Shown here one piece after another: positions 21,686 to 33,430 of a DNA stretch of 64,000 nt. A model generated the notes under the pieces. It ran no database searches and was not told where the DNA came from. It saw only the letters and a program-made list of their open reading frames with translations. Numbering within the stretch: position 1 is the first letter of the stretch; each line of letters begins with the position of its first letter. The position numbers and the translations under genes are program-made. The stretch is from Phellopilus nigrolimitatus (taxonomy: Eukaryota > Basidiomycota > Agaricomycetes > Hymenochaetales > Hymenochaetaceae), in NCBI GenBank assembly GCA_021029095.1, contig JAJOHG010000021.1, forward strand, positions 496,001 through 560,000, given 5' to 3'.

Positions 21686-21850
21686 ATCTGCTCTCATTTT
21701 CGTTTCTCATTCCTCGTGAAGGCATAGGATATATCATACCAACCTTGCATCAGACGTCATGACTCTATCTGAACATTCTGCAACTTTCGACCCAGGCTCG
21801 CGGGTCGCTAGCGCTTCTTCGTCGAACATGGTCCCTCTACACCTAAATGC

Positions 21851-22768
21851 TCATAAAACATCGCAAGTTATTGCTGCCGCCTTCTCTGTCCTCTGTACCA
21901 CTGTCAACTCCTGCACGGCACTCTCAGCCTCCGCCCCGTCATCCTCTCTTCTGAGCTGCACGCTTACATTGTCCCTTTCCAAGAACAGCCTCAGCATCCT
22001 TCGTCTTTTCTCTGCATAAGATCGTCTTGGACAGTCGAAAGACCCAGCTTCCGACTGTATGCGATTGATTTGCGCCCAGGCAACACCAGCGAGGAATCGT
22101 AAGGAATTCTGAGTGAGCGGTATGAGTGAAAGGCGTCAGCAGTGAGTACGGGTCCGATGCGTATTCACTTACGTTTGGCTCATTTAGGTACGGTGGTTTC
22201 TGCCAGGCGACATTCTGAAAGGAGCGGACGTTACAAATACACTGTCAATTTGGTGGCGTAGTGACCACTCTCATACTCCGCGGCTGAGGCATCGGGAAAC
22301 CAAGTATCATTATCGCTTCATTCCCTCAGAATATAAGAATCTGCAGCTTCGTAATCACCGCATTGGCATTACGCTCGCAAGATTGGATCATAAATATTGC
22401 TCACAGTGCCGGCTTTCCTAAGGCTTCAAGGTCGTCACGACTCTTCTTCGTCTCCAGGGACGCGCCTCTTGATCGTAAGCAGAGGACTGAAACGAGCTAC
22501 AACTTCCAGCTCTCCTCTCGAACACGCCGAGTTTCAGGTCGTACAGCACGACGAATGTGATCAGTAGTGAGAGGATTGGCGCCATGAGCTGCGGAGAGAC
22601 CAGGCAGCGCAATGAATTCGAGCTATGCAGCACGGGCTCGGTTAAGTTGGACATGAGCGCGAAAATGAGCGGAAGAGCCGTGAAGGGAGTATTTAAGTAG
22701 GATCTCGCATCTTTGTTGCGAGAGATTGAGCTTGAGAGCGAATCTGTGTCGTATACGGATTCGCTCAT
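21851..22768 (-). CDS. small multi-exon membrane protein, family not recognised
   Basis: The first exon from 22768 begins MSESVYDTDSLSSS and contains two hydrophobic helices (TALPLIFALMSNL and MAPILSLLITFVVLYDL). A middle exon at about 22172-22215 (NVAWQKPPYLNEPN) is bounded by TTTCAG and GTAAGT. The last exon, after CACTCAG near 22112, reads FLAGVAWAQINRIQSEAG, then a Lys/Arg-rich and acidic helix, and ends at TGA 21851-21853. The join between first and middle exon is unresolved. Matching splice signals and coding-like composition support a real gene, probably in an endomembrane. I do not recognise the family. Confidence 0.5.
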
Positions 22769-23334
22769 CTATCATAATTGGGACAGTGGGGAGAGGAAGC
22801 AGGATTGTTTGAAATCAATGATGATCCTACGGTGGTCTCGGACACGCATGGGACACTCTTTTGGCTCTACCACAGAATTGGTTTTTCGATGAGGCGATGC
22901 ATCATTGCATCAGTTTTTCTGGGGAATATGCGGCGAGGGCTCGAGCTTTTGACTACCGGCAAGTAGTGCGTTGGTGCACACACACGCGGTAGTCCTTACA
23001 TCGAGCACTGAGACGCGAATGCTAGTCGTGTTGTATGGGTAAACGAACTTAACTAACACCATGACTTGTTCATCTTTTCCTCGTATGTAGCATGGCACTA
23101 CAACCAGTGATCATCATTTCTAAAATGCTAAGTACTATGGTTGCCTGTGTGCTTCTAATAACAGAACAAAATCAGGCAGTCCTGGACAGCGTGAGCAAAG
23201 TGTTTAGGGATTCTCTATTCGATATTATGCAGGTGTAACGACATAACTAGACTAGATATTAACCCTATACTATTCGAGTTTAGTAGGTTCCCAAGCCGGA
23301 GCGCTCGTCTTCGATTCTGCCCAGGACTCCTGAT
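22769..23334. other. intergenic, no gene recognised
   Basis: AT-richer DNA between the small membrane protein and the 3' end of the DPBB gene. No frame of interest was seen on either strand. Confidence 0.5.
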
Positions 23335-24188
23335 TTACGGTGAGCTAGAACTCGACGAGATTTCAGGAGATGTCGTCGAAGATATAACTGGGTTTGTTGT
23401 AGATGAGGGTCCGCTACATCCCGACAAAGAGCTGTCTGGGCCAGCCGTAGACGAAGGCCCATCAGAAGCTGACGTCGAGCTTCCAAGGTCAGCCGATGAC
23501 GTCGCGTTGCTTCCACTAGCTCCGCTCCCATTTGTGAAGCTCCATGACCCAGTGAGCACGCCCAGGTCTTCGCTCGCAAAGTAGTCGAAGAGGCCTCTCG
23601 AGAAATCGAGGCCCCCGTACGGGCAACCAGGGCACTGTTGAAACAGTGAAGAAAGTGATCAGCTGACAGAACTTATCAGCTCCATTGAAAGTGCGGACCT
23701 TGTCCATTATTTCCGCGGTATGCGATTTACCGTTGTAGTGTATCTCGATCTCCTTAAAGCAGTTTGGCCCTGGGTATCCGCTTCCAAATTGCTTCCAATA
23801 AAACTCTCGTGTTAATATTCTGTCTTCTTTTTCATTCTCTAGCTTACCTGAGAGTTTAGCGCAACAATCTTTGTAAAAGTAGGCAATCAGAATCCATTGT
23901 CGGGAAAGTTTGGAGAAATGCTCACGAAGTCGCTAGACTGATTTGTCAGACCACAAGCGCCTCTAAAATCCATGTCATTCAGTGGGCGACCATTTCTAAC
24001 ATCTCTGCGTTTCGTATGTGAGATAGTACTCACAGACCAACATCATAGAATGTGAATCGAGCATTTTGGAAGGTATCTCCGGAATCGCCCTGGGAGGATC
24101 CAGAGGTAGAGCTGTTAGAATCTGTGGAGATAGCGATAGGGAAAGAACCGGTGAGGATTAAAGCGCCAAAAATTGTGGATAAGAGCAT
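23335..24188 (-). CDS. secreted RlpA-like double-psi beta-barrel (expansin/barwin-like) protein
   Basis: The start at 24188 gives a hydrophobic signal sequence (LLSTIFGALILTGSFPIAIS). A short Ser/Gly linker follows, then the DPBB domain over five exons: ARFTFYDVGLGACGL, TNQSSDF, IVALNSQ, FGSGYPGPNCFKEIEI, HTAEIMDK and CPGCPYGGLDFSRGLFDYF with LGVLTGSWSF. The GACG and CPGCP cysteines expected for the disulfides are present. A Ser-rich tail ends at the stop, with no obvious GPI signal. Such proteins are common in mushroom-forming fungi, act in the cell wall or apoplast and usually lack demonstrated enzymatic activity. Introns have standard borders (for example GTGAGT from 24033 down). The gene appears intact. 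Confidence 0.85.
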
Positions 24189-25227
24189 CTTGGATACTAA
24201 AAAGATACAGAGATTAGTGATGTCTAGGAGCTTTTACGGTCCAAGCGGGTGTATAGCGAGAAAAAGGACGTACATTACAGATCTCTTTATAAGCTATCGA
24301 AAGAGTTTGCATCAAGTTCATGCATGGTCTATTTTTCTCTCGGAAAGCAACACCATCGCACATACGTCCGTTAACATGGGAAGTCAAGATCGTTCCTGGA
24401 GCAAAGCTCCTGAGCGCATTCGAAGTTCGCTGCGCAAGACAGTTCTTTCCTCGCACAGTGCGATGCGACCGTCGTCCATACTGTGATACAGCAAAAAAGT
24501 TGTGTGTGCAATGGAATATGTATGGCGTACACTGAGTATGCCTGCCGTTTCATCGTTGGTACGGTTGCCACAGAAGCCTAGTTTGCTTAGGTCGAATTGT
24601 TCGGTGCTCGCACTGCGCATCCGACCCCGTACAGGCAACGATCCGAGATGAGCGCATCTACCATCTGCGGCGCTACAGCGCAAAGTAGAGCATATCTGTC
24701 AGGTTGTTGTTCCTTTGCATAGCGATTTTCTCGATGAATCATCTGGTATTTCAAATCGATGTTCATATGAGTCGCCGGTGCAGTATAGGAAATTGACCCT
24801 ATATTTTTTCTTGCTGCTTTACAGAAAATATTTGAGAGCCAGCAAACTTGTGGAGTGCGTGTTGGCAGCTAGCGCTTAAGATTTGTTTCAATTCGGAACT
24901 CCTCGGAAGCTTCCGACGTAGTGTACGTGGACGACAATGTTGACCAGCTCGTAGTTCTCCTAATGAGCCTCTTGACAGCAAATATTAGCATTTGGGACAT
25001 ATATTATTCAACTTTCAGATACTCCCCATGCGACGCTATTGCAATTTCTAGCGAAGATTGTAGCACTCGTGCTCCTGCCAGTGGCCGACGCGGAAGTCAG
25101 AAAGCAACCTAGGTACGAGAAGACCCTGATGCTATGTACGTAACGCATGCTTAGAAGTTGCGGCTCTATATTACGTAATGAACCTGTAATTATTTGCCGT
25201 GCCAATGAAGACTTCGACCGCTACACG
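24189..25227. other. intergenic between divergent genes
   Basis: Shared upstream region of the DPBB gene (leftward) and the F-box gene (rightward). Short frames at 24050-24480 on the plus strand are the antisense of the DPBB first exon or have no recognisable content. Confidence 0.5.
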
Positions 25228-26971
25228 ATGGCAGAACTCAGTCTTCCTGTCGAAATATGGCTCAAGGTGTTCAGCTTCCTCCAGAACGTTGATCTCAAGT
25301 CAATCGGTCTCGTCTCTCGACATTTTCGTGGGCTCGCCGCGCCTCTTTTCTTCACGTCGGTCTCCATCCGACTCGGTCGCTTCCCGACATCCTACGACGA
25401 AATCGGGATTAATCCTCAAACATTTGACGAAGAGAAAGAAGAAGAGGTCTCGACGCGCGCGCTTAATGTTCTGCTTGCAATTGAGGACTCGAAATCTACG
25501 CAGGCTGCTCTGGGAAGTCTCATTCAGAGCTTCCGCGTCGTTCTCGCTAATGCTCAACATATGATGGTTTTCGAGAGAAGTATGTTTGTTTGCCTTCTTA
25601 TCGAAGTTAGAGTGCTTCACATATTGTTTTCAAACCAGAGCATGTTCGTCTTGCTCTGAGAAATATGACTAAATTGCGGCATTTTGCATGGCACGGCGAT
25701 CGCCTACCTTTGGACGTAGCCCAAGAAATTGCAGCTTCACGCCCGACGATCGAGTCTCTCCATGTCCATGGGTAATCCTCTCATTTCTCCGCACAGTTGA
25801 AGCCCCTTCAACTGACGTATTTGTATAGGCTTGAATATGATTGTGCCACAGCCCTCGAAAACCTCGCCAACCTACAAGACCTCCAGCTTATCGACGCCAA
25901 CTCATCGTCTGCCATCGAAGCTGGCTTTTCCGACGGCCAACCATACTCAGCATTCAATAACATATTGATATCGAATCAACACTCGCTGAAGCGTCTCTCG
26001 TTGGGAGGGTCTACAGCTTGGGGAAACAGCGCGAGTCTCTTGCGCGTTGCCGATTCCCTGACCCACCTCGCTATCAGCGACGCACAAGACTGCCCGGGCC
26101 TTGACCTTTTCTTGCGGCGTGCAAACAGCCTCGAGTCGCTCACTCTTCTTGACGTGTGCTCGCTTGCGTGTTTCGCAAATACGCCGGCCGACAAAGACAT
26201 CCTCCCATATCTGCGCGACCTCAAGCTTAGCATTGACCATCTACCCCATGAAGATGAACTCGGGATAGGCACCATCAGTCCGGACATGGCTGCTTTGTCA
26301 GAGTCGCTTCGCGCCTTCGTAGGACGTCATACTGGCCTGCGGCGCTTCGACTTCTCGCTCTGGCCGACCCAGGAGTGTAGTGATGTGCACCCGAATGGGT
26401 GGTTCCGGGTTGTCGTGGAGGCGGTGCATTTACTCGAAGGCGTGTCCGCGCTCGGCCTAAGCTTTCCGGCATTGGAAGAAGCGGAACAGATCGAGCTGCT
26501 AGAAGAGCTGTGTCGCGGTACACCTTCGCTGGAAACATGTACCGCGCTGCGGCTGGATGGGATATCTGATACGTCTATGGAGAAAGTTGTACGTCTGTCT
26601 TCTATTCCTTTGACATTCGAGTCGCAAATGTGCTGATGTTACTCCATTCAAAGCTCGAACGCGCCCAACCGGCGTTCCTCTCACTGTCGAATATGCGGCA
26701 CAAAGAATACTGTGAGCCCACGCATGGACTTCCATCCCTTGGCGAGCTCTTTTCGCTTTCCAGTATGTGCGACCTCGAACAGGTCTGTCTTGGCGGACGG
26801 CTGTTCGATACAGAACTTCCGAACGCGGCGATATGGAGTGAGGAGCGCGTATGCTTTCGGACGTTGGAGGATTTCTGTTGTGAAGATGCGTATTGGCTAA
26901 TGAGCTACCGGACAATCGAAAAAGATTATGATCCCGATTATAATGAGTTAATTCCGATTGCAATAATGTGA
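25228..26971 (+). CDS. F-box protein with LRR-like C-terminal region
   Basis: F-box proteins are substrate receptors of SCF ubiquitin ligases; the family is strongly expanded in Agaricomycetes. Four exons (25228-25579, 25639-25771, 25829-26588, 26654-26971) sum to 520 codons in frame. The start is taken at 25228 because the F-box follows at once (LPVEIWLKVFSFLQNVDL, then LVSRHFRGLAAPLFF). The upstream in-frame ATG at 25147 would add an uncharacteristic N-tail. The rest has spaced leucine-rich motifs (LQDLQLIDA, LKRLSLGG, LTHLAISD, LESLTLLDV, LRDLKLS). All introns have good borders and no disruption was seen. Its substrate cannot be inferred. Confidence 0.85.
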
Positions 26972-27113
26972 ATTAAGAATGTTCTATATGTCATGTTCAA
27001 GCAAAGCTACCGATGTACTTTTCACATTACGTATCAAAAAGCCTGCGAACATCGTTCGTATCCACAAAAAAGAAAAGAAAAGATTAAATATATACTCAAA
27101 AAAGATGGTCAAC

Positions 27114-28400
27114 TCATAATAACGAGTCTAACCGAGAAAGAACATCCAGCACCGCGGCGACAAGCTCAAAACAGAGATCCTCGCCGTCGCTCACTCCAGG
27201 ACCAGTCGTGTGCATCTCTGCACGGATGGCATCAATGAGCCCCAACACACTTTCTCGCCCTGACTCGCCACCGCTGCTACCTGCGCCGATGCGCGTCCCT
27301 TCCCGTTTCCGAGGAGTTGAGCCTGAACTCACTCCCTGCCCTGAGCTTGCGCCGAAGGGCCACGCAGCAAATTCCGCCAAAACATCCTCGGCGCGAGCAA
27401 ACGCCGATTCGCGCTCCTCATACCCAAGTCGAGTAAACGCGTTGTCAAGCACGCTCGCGGCATACGCGGCGCTGACAAGACACACCGCGCGCGCCACTCG
27501 ACATTGCTCGCCCTCCTTTCCGAGAGCAGTCTGGTGGCGGTACACGCGTCTGCGAGGTGAGGAGTGTAGTACAGCGGCGTACGATAATCTCCTTCGTGCG
27601 AGCGTCTGCGACGGGATGTGTTGCCATGTCGAAAAGGAGGAAGTTTCGCTTCTCCGTACGGAGAACGCCCTTGTCGACAAGACCCTTCGCAAGACGCTCG
27701 CGGACCTGCTTGAGCTGAAAGCCGATCTTCATCACGTTCCAGGTCTCGCCGCTGAGCAGGTCGATCCATGTGTTAACGGCCATGTGCTCCTGCTGAGACC
27801 CAGCGGGACTGGAGGAGGAAGGAGAGACAGAAGAGGTTGAGCCCATCATGCGCAGCGTTTCGTCGAGAAGCGTCTCGCCGGTTGATCGGGTGTCGATGAC
27901 CTCGACGGTACGCTCGGCGATTGGGAGACGTTTTCGGGATGGGTCGTGTGTTATGGCGATGCGCCGCCGTAGGGCGAGCTCGATGAGAATGCACCCGCGC
28001 AGCGCGTACGAGATGTTGTCGTTCCAGAAAGAGAGGTAGCCCTAAGACGTGTTAGACTAGACATCTGGAATAAGAGCTTAGAGTGCGCAACACGCACCTG
28101 TTTGTCTTTCAGCCCAAGCAGTAAAACTTCCTCCATGATGGTCAGTCGAGGCATGCGCCCGCCCGTTGCGCGTGCGTCGGCATCATCGCGCTCGAGATCC
28201 CGAGGGTCGAACGCAATTTTGCTGCCACCCTCGAACGCCGAGCCCGCATGCCCGATGCCGTTGCCATTCGCTGCCCCGCCAGTTCCACTACTGCTGCCGT
28301 GCCCATTCGACGACGTGCTCCAGGCACCGCCATTCTCCTCGTCCTGAGCTGAGGACGATGCACCAGCGGCTCTTCGCCGCTGGAGGCCTGAGGAGGCCAT
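27114..28400 (-). CDS. VPS74: VPS74/GOLPH3 Golgi phosphoprotein 3 homologue
   Basis: GOLPH3/Vps74 binds PI4P on the Golgi and retains glycosyltransferases there. The N-terminal 100 residues are Gly/Ser-rich. The GPP34 domain starts with [16 protein letters not shown], crosses an intron (28042-28097) and continues with [35 protein letters not shown] and [17 protein letters not shown] sequence, [14 protein letters not shown], and the C-terminal [12 protein letters not shown] helix. The two exons sum to 1231 nt, one base too many. The frame change lies close to 27525-27540, after LLTSQTRV and before TALGKEG, in the middle of a conserved domain. One spurious base would explain it; true inactivation is the alternative. 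No second copy is visible here. Confidence 0.88.
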
Positions 28401-29085
28401 GGGCCGTGGAAAATTGCGGAATCAAAGACGGAGTCGATCGAAATGTTGTTTGAAGGTGTGCTGCTACTAGTCCATGGCCGTTGGTCAGCCTTCTGATCGC
28501 AGAACACTAAGGTTAAGCGATGCATACCTTGCAAGACCTTTCGTGGAGATACGGAAGAGATTAAAGCAAGCAAGCAGCAGTGATGTCGAGCGCGATGAGC
28601 TCGAAGCTATCCGCAGTGAGCGAGCTACACGCGTGCTTACGTACTCAGGCTTACATATATCATGTCGTCGACTTCTCGAGTCTGAGCTCAAATAGACAAT
28701 TGACCTCAAGGTCGGCTATTTATTCGAGTTACTGCCAGATCTGTAAGTCCTTCATCACTACAACCCGCACTATCTTATTTTTGACTTATGGATGAAGGAG
28801 GACCTCCTCAAATACACGCAGCTGTGGGTATGACGCTCGGTGTGGTTCTTATTCATAATATACACGACAACTTAGGAATGTCCATCAATGACCATATTCT
28901 ACGCGCTGCAGGCGGAGAGGCATTTTTTGTGCAGCCACTCGTACTCCATGACCGCGATTGCGCGCGCGACGGACGCGATGCCGTCCTCCCCACGATCAGG
29001 GCGGCGTGTCTGGAAAAGCTTAAGAAGTAAAGGATGTCATGTATAGAAATAATGATACGGCGGACTGGTGGCATGTGGTTGTACA
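28401..29085. other. coding-like debris, no gene model
   Basis: A plus-strand frame at 28474-28695 (EIRKRLKQASSSDVERDELE) and a minus-strand stretch about 28915-29030 (GIASVARAIAVMEYEWLHKK) look like protein locally but cannot be connected. They may be remnants of a gene between VPS74 and the ammonium transporter. Confidence 0.3.
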
Positions 29086-29460
29086 TTACGAGGTGGGCAG
29101 AGCGACGGCTGCGTACCCGAAGTAGTCGAGAATCGCTCTGAATTACCAGGACCGACCAACAACGTTCGGAATCAGCTTACATCTCTGAAAGTCCAAAGTT
29201 TCGCGCCTTCTCCTCGAACTGCTTCTGCATTTAGAGTGCGGACGTACAGTGGGGAAGTCTGCTTGCCCGCGCAGACGTCTAAGGGGACCATTCATACTCA
29301 AGCACTCACAGAGGGCCATCCGTCGAGGTACTGCGTGAGTAATATGCGGCAAACTAAGGTTGCGAAGACGGTGCGCGACCACCAGCGTACGAAGCGATCT
29401 TATGTTGACGAATCGACACATGAGACGTTGCGTTGCGTCCTCTCAAATTTGTTTTGACAT
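29086..29460 (-). CDS. possible three-exon gene fragment, unknown family
   Basis: Splice-bounded blocks on the minus strand read VFATLVCRILLTQYLDGWPS before a GTGAGT donor (near 29323). After CCCCTTAG come SPLYVRTLNAEAVRGEGAKL and WTFRD before GTAAGC, then after TTCAG comes YFGYAAVALPTS and TAA at 29086-29088. The splice signals and amino-acid usage argue for real exons. An N-terminal part cannot be found upstream, so this is partial or decayed. I do not recognise the family. Confidence 0.3.
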
Positions 29461-29713
29461 GTAACAGCGAATGGCCGAAATCAATTCGTAATAATATTAG
29501 GCTGTTATCTACAGAGAATGATACAGAGGGCAAGTTTGAAAGAGTCGGCGGGGTCATGACTGACTTCATTATTATGCGTGACACAAGTGCAAGGACGTAT
29601 TGAAAACAAAAACATGAGGGATTTAATGATAGAAAATAGCTCCTAGTATATAATGATCGAATACCGCTCACATCGCTCCTCGCACAACCCGGAAAGACGA
29701 AGAGGCCGACACC

Positions 29714-31494
29714 TTACGCAACGGTCTTCTCCCCTCCCTCGCTGCTGCTAACACTTTTCGCGTGATGCACCTGGGTTATACTATGCCTAGGCTCGCGCCC
29801 GCCGCCCACAGCCCCCAGCGCAGGTACATCCGCGCCTACGCCGCCCGGCCCCGCACCAGAATGTGGAAGATGCGCGCCGAGCTCCGCGTCGAGGCCAACA
29901 TAGTCGTACGCGAACTCGCCGAGCTCCGCGTCGTCGACGCCGAGGATCTCCGTCTCCTCGTCGCAGCGCAGGCGCAGGCCCGGGATAAAGTGCATGATCC
30001 AGAGGATGATGCTGGTCATGACGAAGGAGTAGGAGAGGCCGGCGGTAGAGTCCGCGAGCTGGTAGCCGAGCTGGATCCAGTGATGGTCGAACCAGCCTCC
30101 CGGGATCGCCGCGATTCCGTCAAAGGCTGCGACGGAGGACTGAGCGAAGAGCGCGGTGAGGATCTGCGCGGCAAATGCGGGTCAGTGGGATATGTCGTAG
30201 TTAAAACATGAAATGAAAACACGCACGTTACCGACAATACCTCCGATGGCATGGGAAGCGAAGATATCAAGGCAGTCGTCGTAACCGAAGATAAACTTAA
30301 GCTGCGTGGCGAAGTTGCAAATGGTACCTGCGAGGAATCCGTACGCGACGGCGGCCGGGAGAGCCAACGAAACCGGAGCCAGGGGTGATCGCGACGAGGC
30401 CTGCAATCGCGCCTGAGCAGAATCCGACAGCAGACCACTTGCGCTCGAGGCGCCAGTCCCAGAACATCCATGTCAGGCCGCCAACGGACGCCGCGAGGTT
30501 GGTGACGATGCACGCCTGGACGGCACGCAGGTTGGCAGAAAGCGCGGAGCCGCCGTTGAAGCCGAACCAGCCGAACCACAGGAAGACCGTCCCGAGGACG
30601 ACGTAGGACGTGTTGTGCGGTTTGTACGCGAGCCGCTCAGTGCCGTACCCGCGACGGCGGCCGAGGTAGACGGAGATAGCGAGCGCGGCGGTCCCCGAGG
30701 ATATATGGACAGGAGTGCCGCCAGCGAAGTCGAGACCGCCAAGGACGAAAGACCAACCGTTTGAGTTCCATGTCCAACAGGCAATGGGGTCGTACACGAG
30801 CGTGGACCAGCAGAAAACGAATACCAGGATAGGCGCGATGCGCGAATGCTCCGCGAATGCACCGACCGCAAGCATGGGGCTGCATAGATAGGAATAGGTA
30901 GGTCAGCATGCGCGTAGATATGATCATGTGAGGAACGAGAAGATGATACTGGAATGTAACGTACGTGATAGCGGCGAACATGAGCTGGTAGACACAGAAA
31001 AGAAGAGAAGGGATGCGCGCGGATCCAATGGAAGGCTGGCCGAGGACGCCTTTAAGCGCGAAGTACTTGAGGTCGCCAATGTACGCGGAGCCTGTCTCCG
31101 AGAATGCGAGCGAGAAGCCCCAGAAGAACCACTGCATCAAGGATGAGTCCTAGCGCGTGAGCTAAAAACAAAGCAGTAGCACGCACCTGGAAAGAGACGA
31201 CCGCCAACACCGCAACGCTGAGGAAGATCATGGACAGCGCATTCTTACGACGCAGGAGACCGGAGTAGAAGAAGCCGACGCCGGGAATCATGAGCCAGAC
31301 GAGCGCCGTCGCGGTGATGACCCAGGCCATGTCGCCGAGGTTGTAAAGAGCGGACTCGCCGGTGCTGGGGTCTGTCACGACGAGGTCACTGGCTGGGAGA
31401 AGCAGCAACAAGATATGAGCGGCGGTGAGCACGACGGCTAGGAAGGCCGGATAGGTAAACGAAACTCACAGGCATCGTAGGTGACATTGACCAT
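29714..31494 (-). CDS. Mep/Amt-type ammonium permease
   Basis: Amt/Mep proteins are trimeric 11-helix channels for ammonium uptake; in fungi some also sense nitrogen. Five exons (31494-31470, 31392-31187, 31131-30965, 30879-30227, 30163-29714). Visible family landmarks are MAWVITATALVWLMIPGVGF, FYSGLLRRKNALS, FVLGGLDFAGGTPVHISSG, LWFGWFGFNGGSAL, WMFWDWRLERKWSAVGFCSG, GLVAITPGSGFVG, YDDCLDIFASHAIGGIVGN and a C-tail with HFIPGLRLRCDEETEILGVD. The channel histidines of the HIS and SHAIGG motifs are present. The exons sum to 1501 nt, one base too many; the excess lies near 30353-30358, where CCCGGCC interrupts the conserved GFVGSPAAVAYG stretch. Expression is probably under nitrogen control (paired GATA sites upstream). 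Confidence 0.9.
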
Positions 31495-31770
31495 GGTGGG
31501 CTAGCGGTTTCGACAACGAGGGACTCGATGACGAGGACGACGTGCTCGCTGGTCTTACACGATCGTGGTGGTAGAGGTAAAGGGAAAAGAGTACGGCGGG
31601 CTGTCGAAGCCATCACTGGAGGTTTTTGATGAGCGTCGATGTATTACACGCGCGTTGAGCGGCGCGCCTTGAAGGGGTGACTAAGCATACCAATTAGCCT
31701 ATCTACCAATAGCGTCGTGCGCAGTAAGCGCAATCTCGCCAATAATAATACTGGAAAAAGGTACAACGCC

Positions 31771-31786
31771 TTTTATCTTATCTTTT
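31771..31786 (-). promoter_or_regulatory. tandem GATAA sites upstream of ammonium permease
   Basis: On the minus strand the sequence reads AAAAGATAAGATAAAA, two abutting GATAA cores about 280 bp before the permease ATG. AreA/Gln3-type GATA factors activate ammonium permease genes under nitrogen limitation in fungi. The motif is short, so the assignment rests on its pairing and location. Confidence 0.4.
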
Positions 31787-33430
31787 GCTTTCTCCGTGTC
31801 CGAGACACCGAACTTGTGCGTTCTCGCATCTCCGGTTCGCCGAACGTCAACATTGTCCTGCCAGTTCTGCTACATAAGGAAGAATACCGACGCGCACCCC
31901 CTCCAGGGAAAAAAGCAGAGAAAAAAGAGGCGGCGTCCGCTGCAGAATAAAAGAAAGTAGCTCCCTGAATAGTCGGTCGATGATTTACGAAAGTATCCGT
32001 GCCTCCGACAAGCTCCGACAGTTTAGCATTAACCTTGGCACATTCATTTCGCTATCTAACGGCCGCTGTCCCCTTTCCGTATCTCGTTCGTACCTAGTCG
32101 CTATGGCATTGTCGTCCTCTAGAGTCCATGTCACCCTCGCCATCCTCACAGACACTCGCCGTACCCGGCCTCGATGCTTATGGTATGCGATTAACGGTGC
32201 ACACGCTCGCACTCCGTGACTTACACCGCCGCGGAAACCTGTCAATGCTTCCTGTGAGCTTCTGTGTTTTGCTTAGAATTTCATCTCCCGGCGATTCTCG
32301 ACATTTTGAAGCGGCAATTCCTTCCTAGTCCTGAAGTCATTGCTACGGTGAACAAGTGTCAGCCTCTGCTTCATGATGGCCTGTTTCCAATTGGACTTCA
32401 TCTCTGTATTTCGCCCCAGCCTCTTTCAAATTACCATCGGCTCTCATTGTCTCCCGTGTCTTTTCGATTCCTGGTTCAGGATTCGCACAGCCGAAATGCG
32501 GTGCCATGTCAGTTTGGCATCTCCAATTCAGTTTCCAACTCAAACTTCTTACTTCTCTTGCACCGTGAGCGCTCGGCCAGGGGCTAATTCTAGGTTTGGA
32601 ATCCATGCATTTCTCTACTTCTCGCCTTCTTTTTTTCCATCATGATCCTTATTTCTCTTTTTCGGCCGTAGCGACCGGTTCCCACACGGTACGCAGCATT
32701 GAAGCAGATTCCCGCGAAATCACCATCCTTACTGTCATCCGACGAGCCGATGCCTGCCATACGCTTCATATTTGTTTCATCGTCGAATCCGGGATCTAGA
32801 TCATCGGTGTTCAAGATAAGCTGTGTCTGTCCGCTAGAATTTTAAGTTGGCTTGAGTTCCACCAGTATGGATTGAAGCCGGACGACGTATACGAGCGCAT
32901 CAAGAAGGACATCACTGAGTTCCCTGTGTTCCGATTCGACTGGTTCTTCGAGCTTCAAGAGCCGCCTGCCGATGCAACGCATTTCTCCTCGGACAGGCAG
33001 AGCAGGAGGAGGCGAATGACGCGGGAAGAGACGCGCTGCAGACGACGTTATGAGAGTGTGAGTGGCTGAGTGCGAAACGAAGGCCGAGAGGGCGTCCCAC
33101 ATGGACTTGCCGCCGCTGACGACGGGACCGAAGAAGAGCCACTCGTGAGCATCGAGTACTTTCCTTTCCAGCCTGCACGATTCCTTTTCCCTATCGCTCG
33201 CCCTTTACTTTATACAATATTGTTGTTTCTTCGTTTTACTTATATACAGCCTAATTCGTGTTTCTATTTAAGCTATATAGTCTTCCTGCTTCCATCATTC
33301 CAACTGCCCGTCGTTCGTCGTCAGTGGAGGACGTAGATGTGAAGGACTTTCAACGCAACAGTTTTGTCGCTTCTCTTGATCTGCGTCGCAGTAGCAAATA
33401 CAGACTCAGATGTGCTTGCACTTGTTCTCG
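31787..33430 (+). other. gap with unconnected exon-like pieces
   Basis: At 32131 a frame starting MSPSPSSQTLAVPGLDAYG meets a GTATGC donor. After TTGCTTAG near 32275 it continues in frame as FHLPAILDILKRQFLPSPEV up to a GTGAAC donor; no further exon is certain. At 32872-33069 another plus-strand block reads GLKPDDVYERIKKDITEF, then VFRFDWFFELQEPP. The complementary strand at 33045-33160 (SGGKSMWDALSAF) is also protein-like. These may be parts of one or two decayed genes. No domain is recognised. Confidence 0.3.

Noticed and set aside
23280..23707. Alternative minus-strand frames over the DPBB gene
   Set aside because: They are shifted readings of the same exons. Only the frame with CPGCPYGGLDFSRG matches the family.
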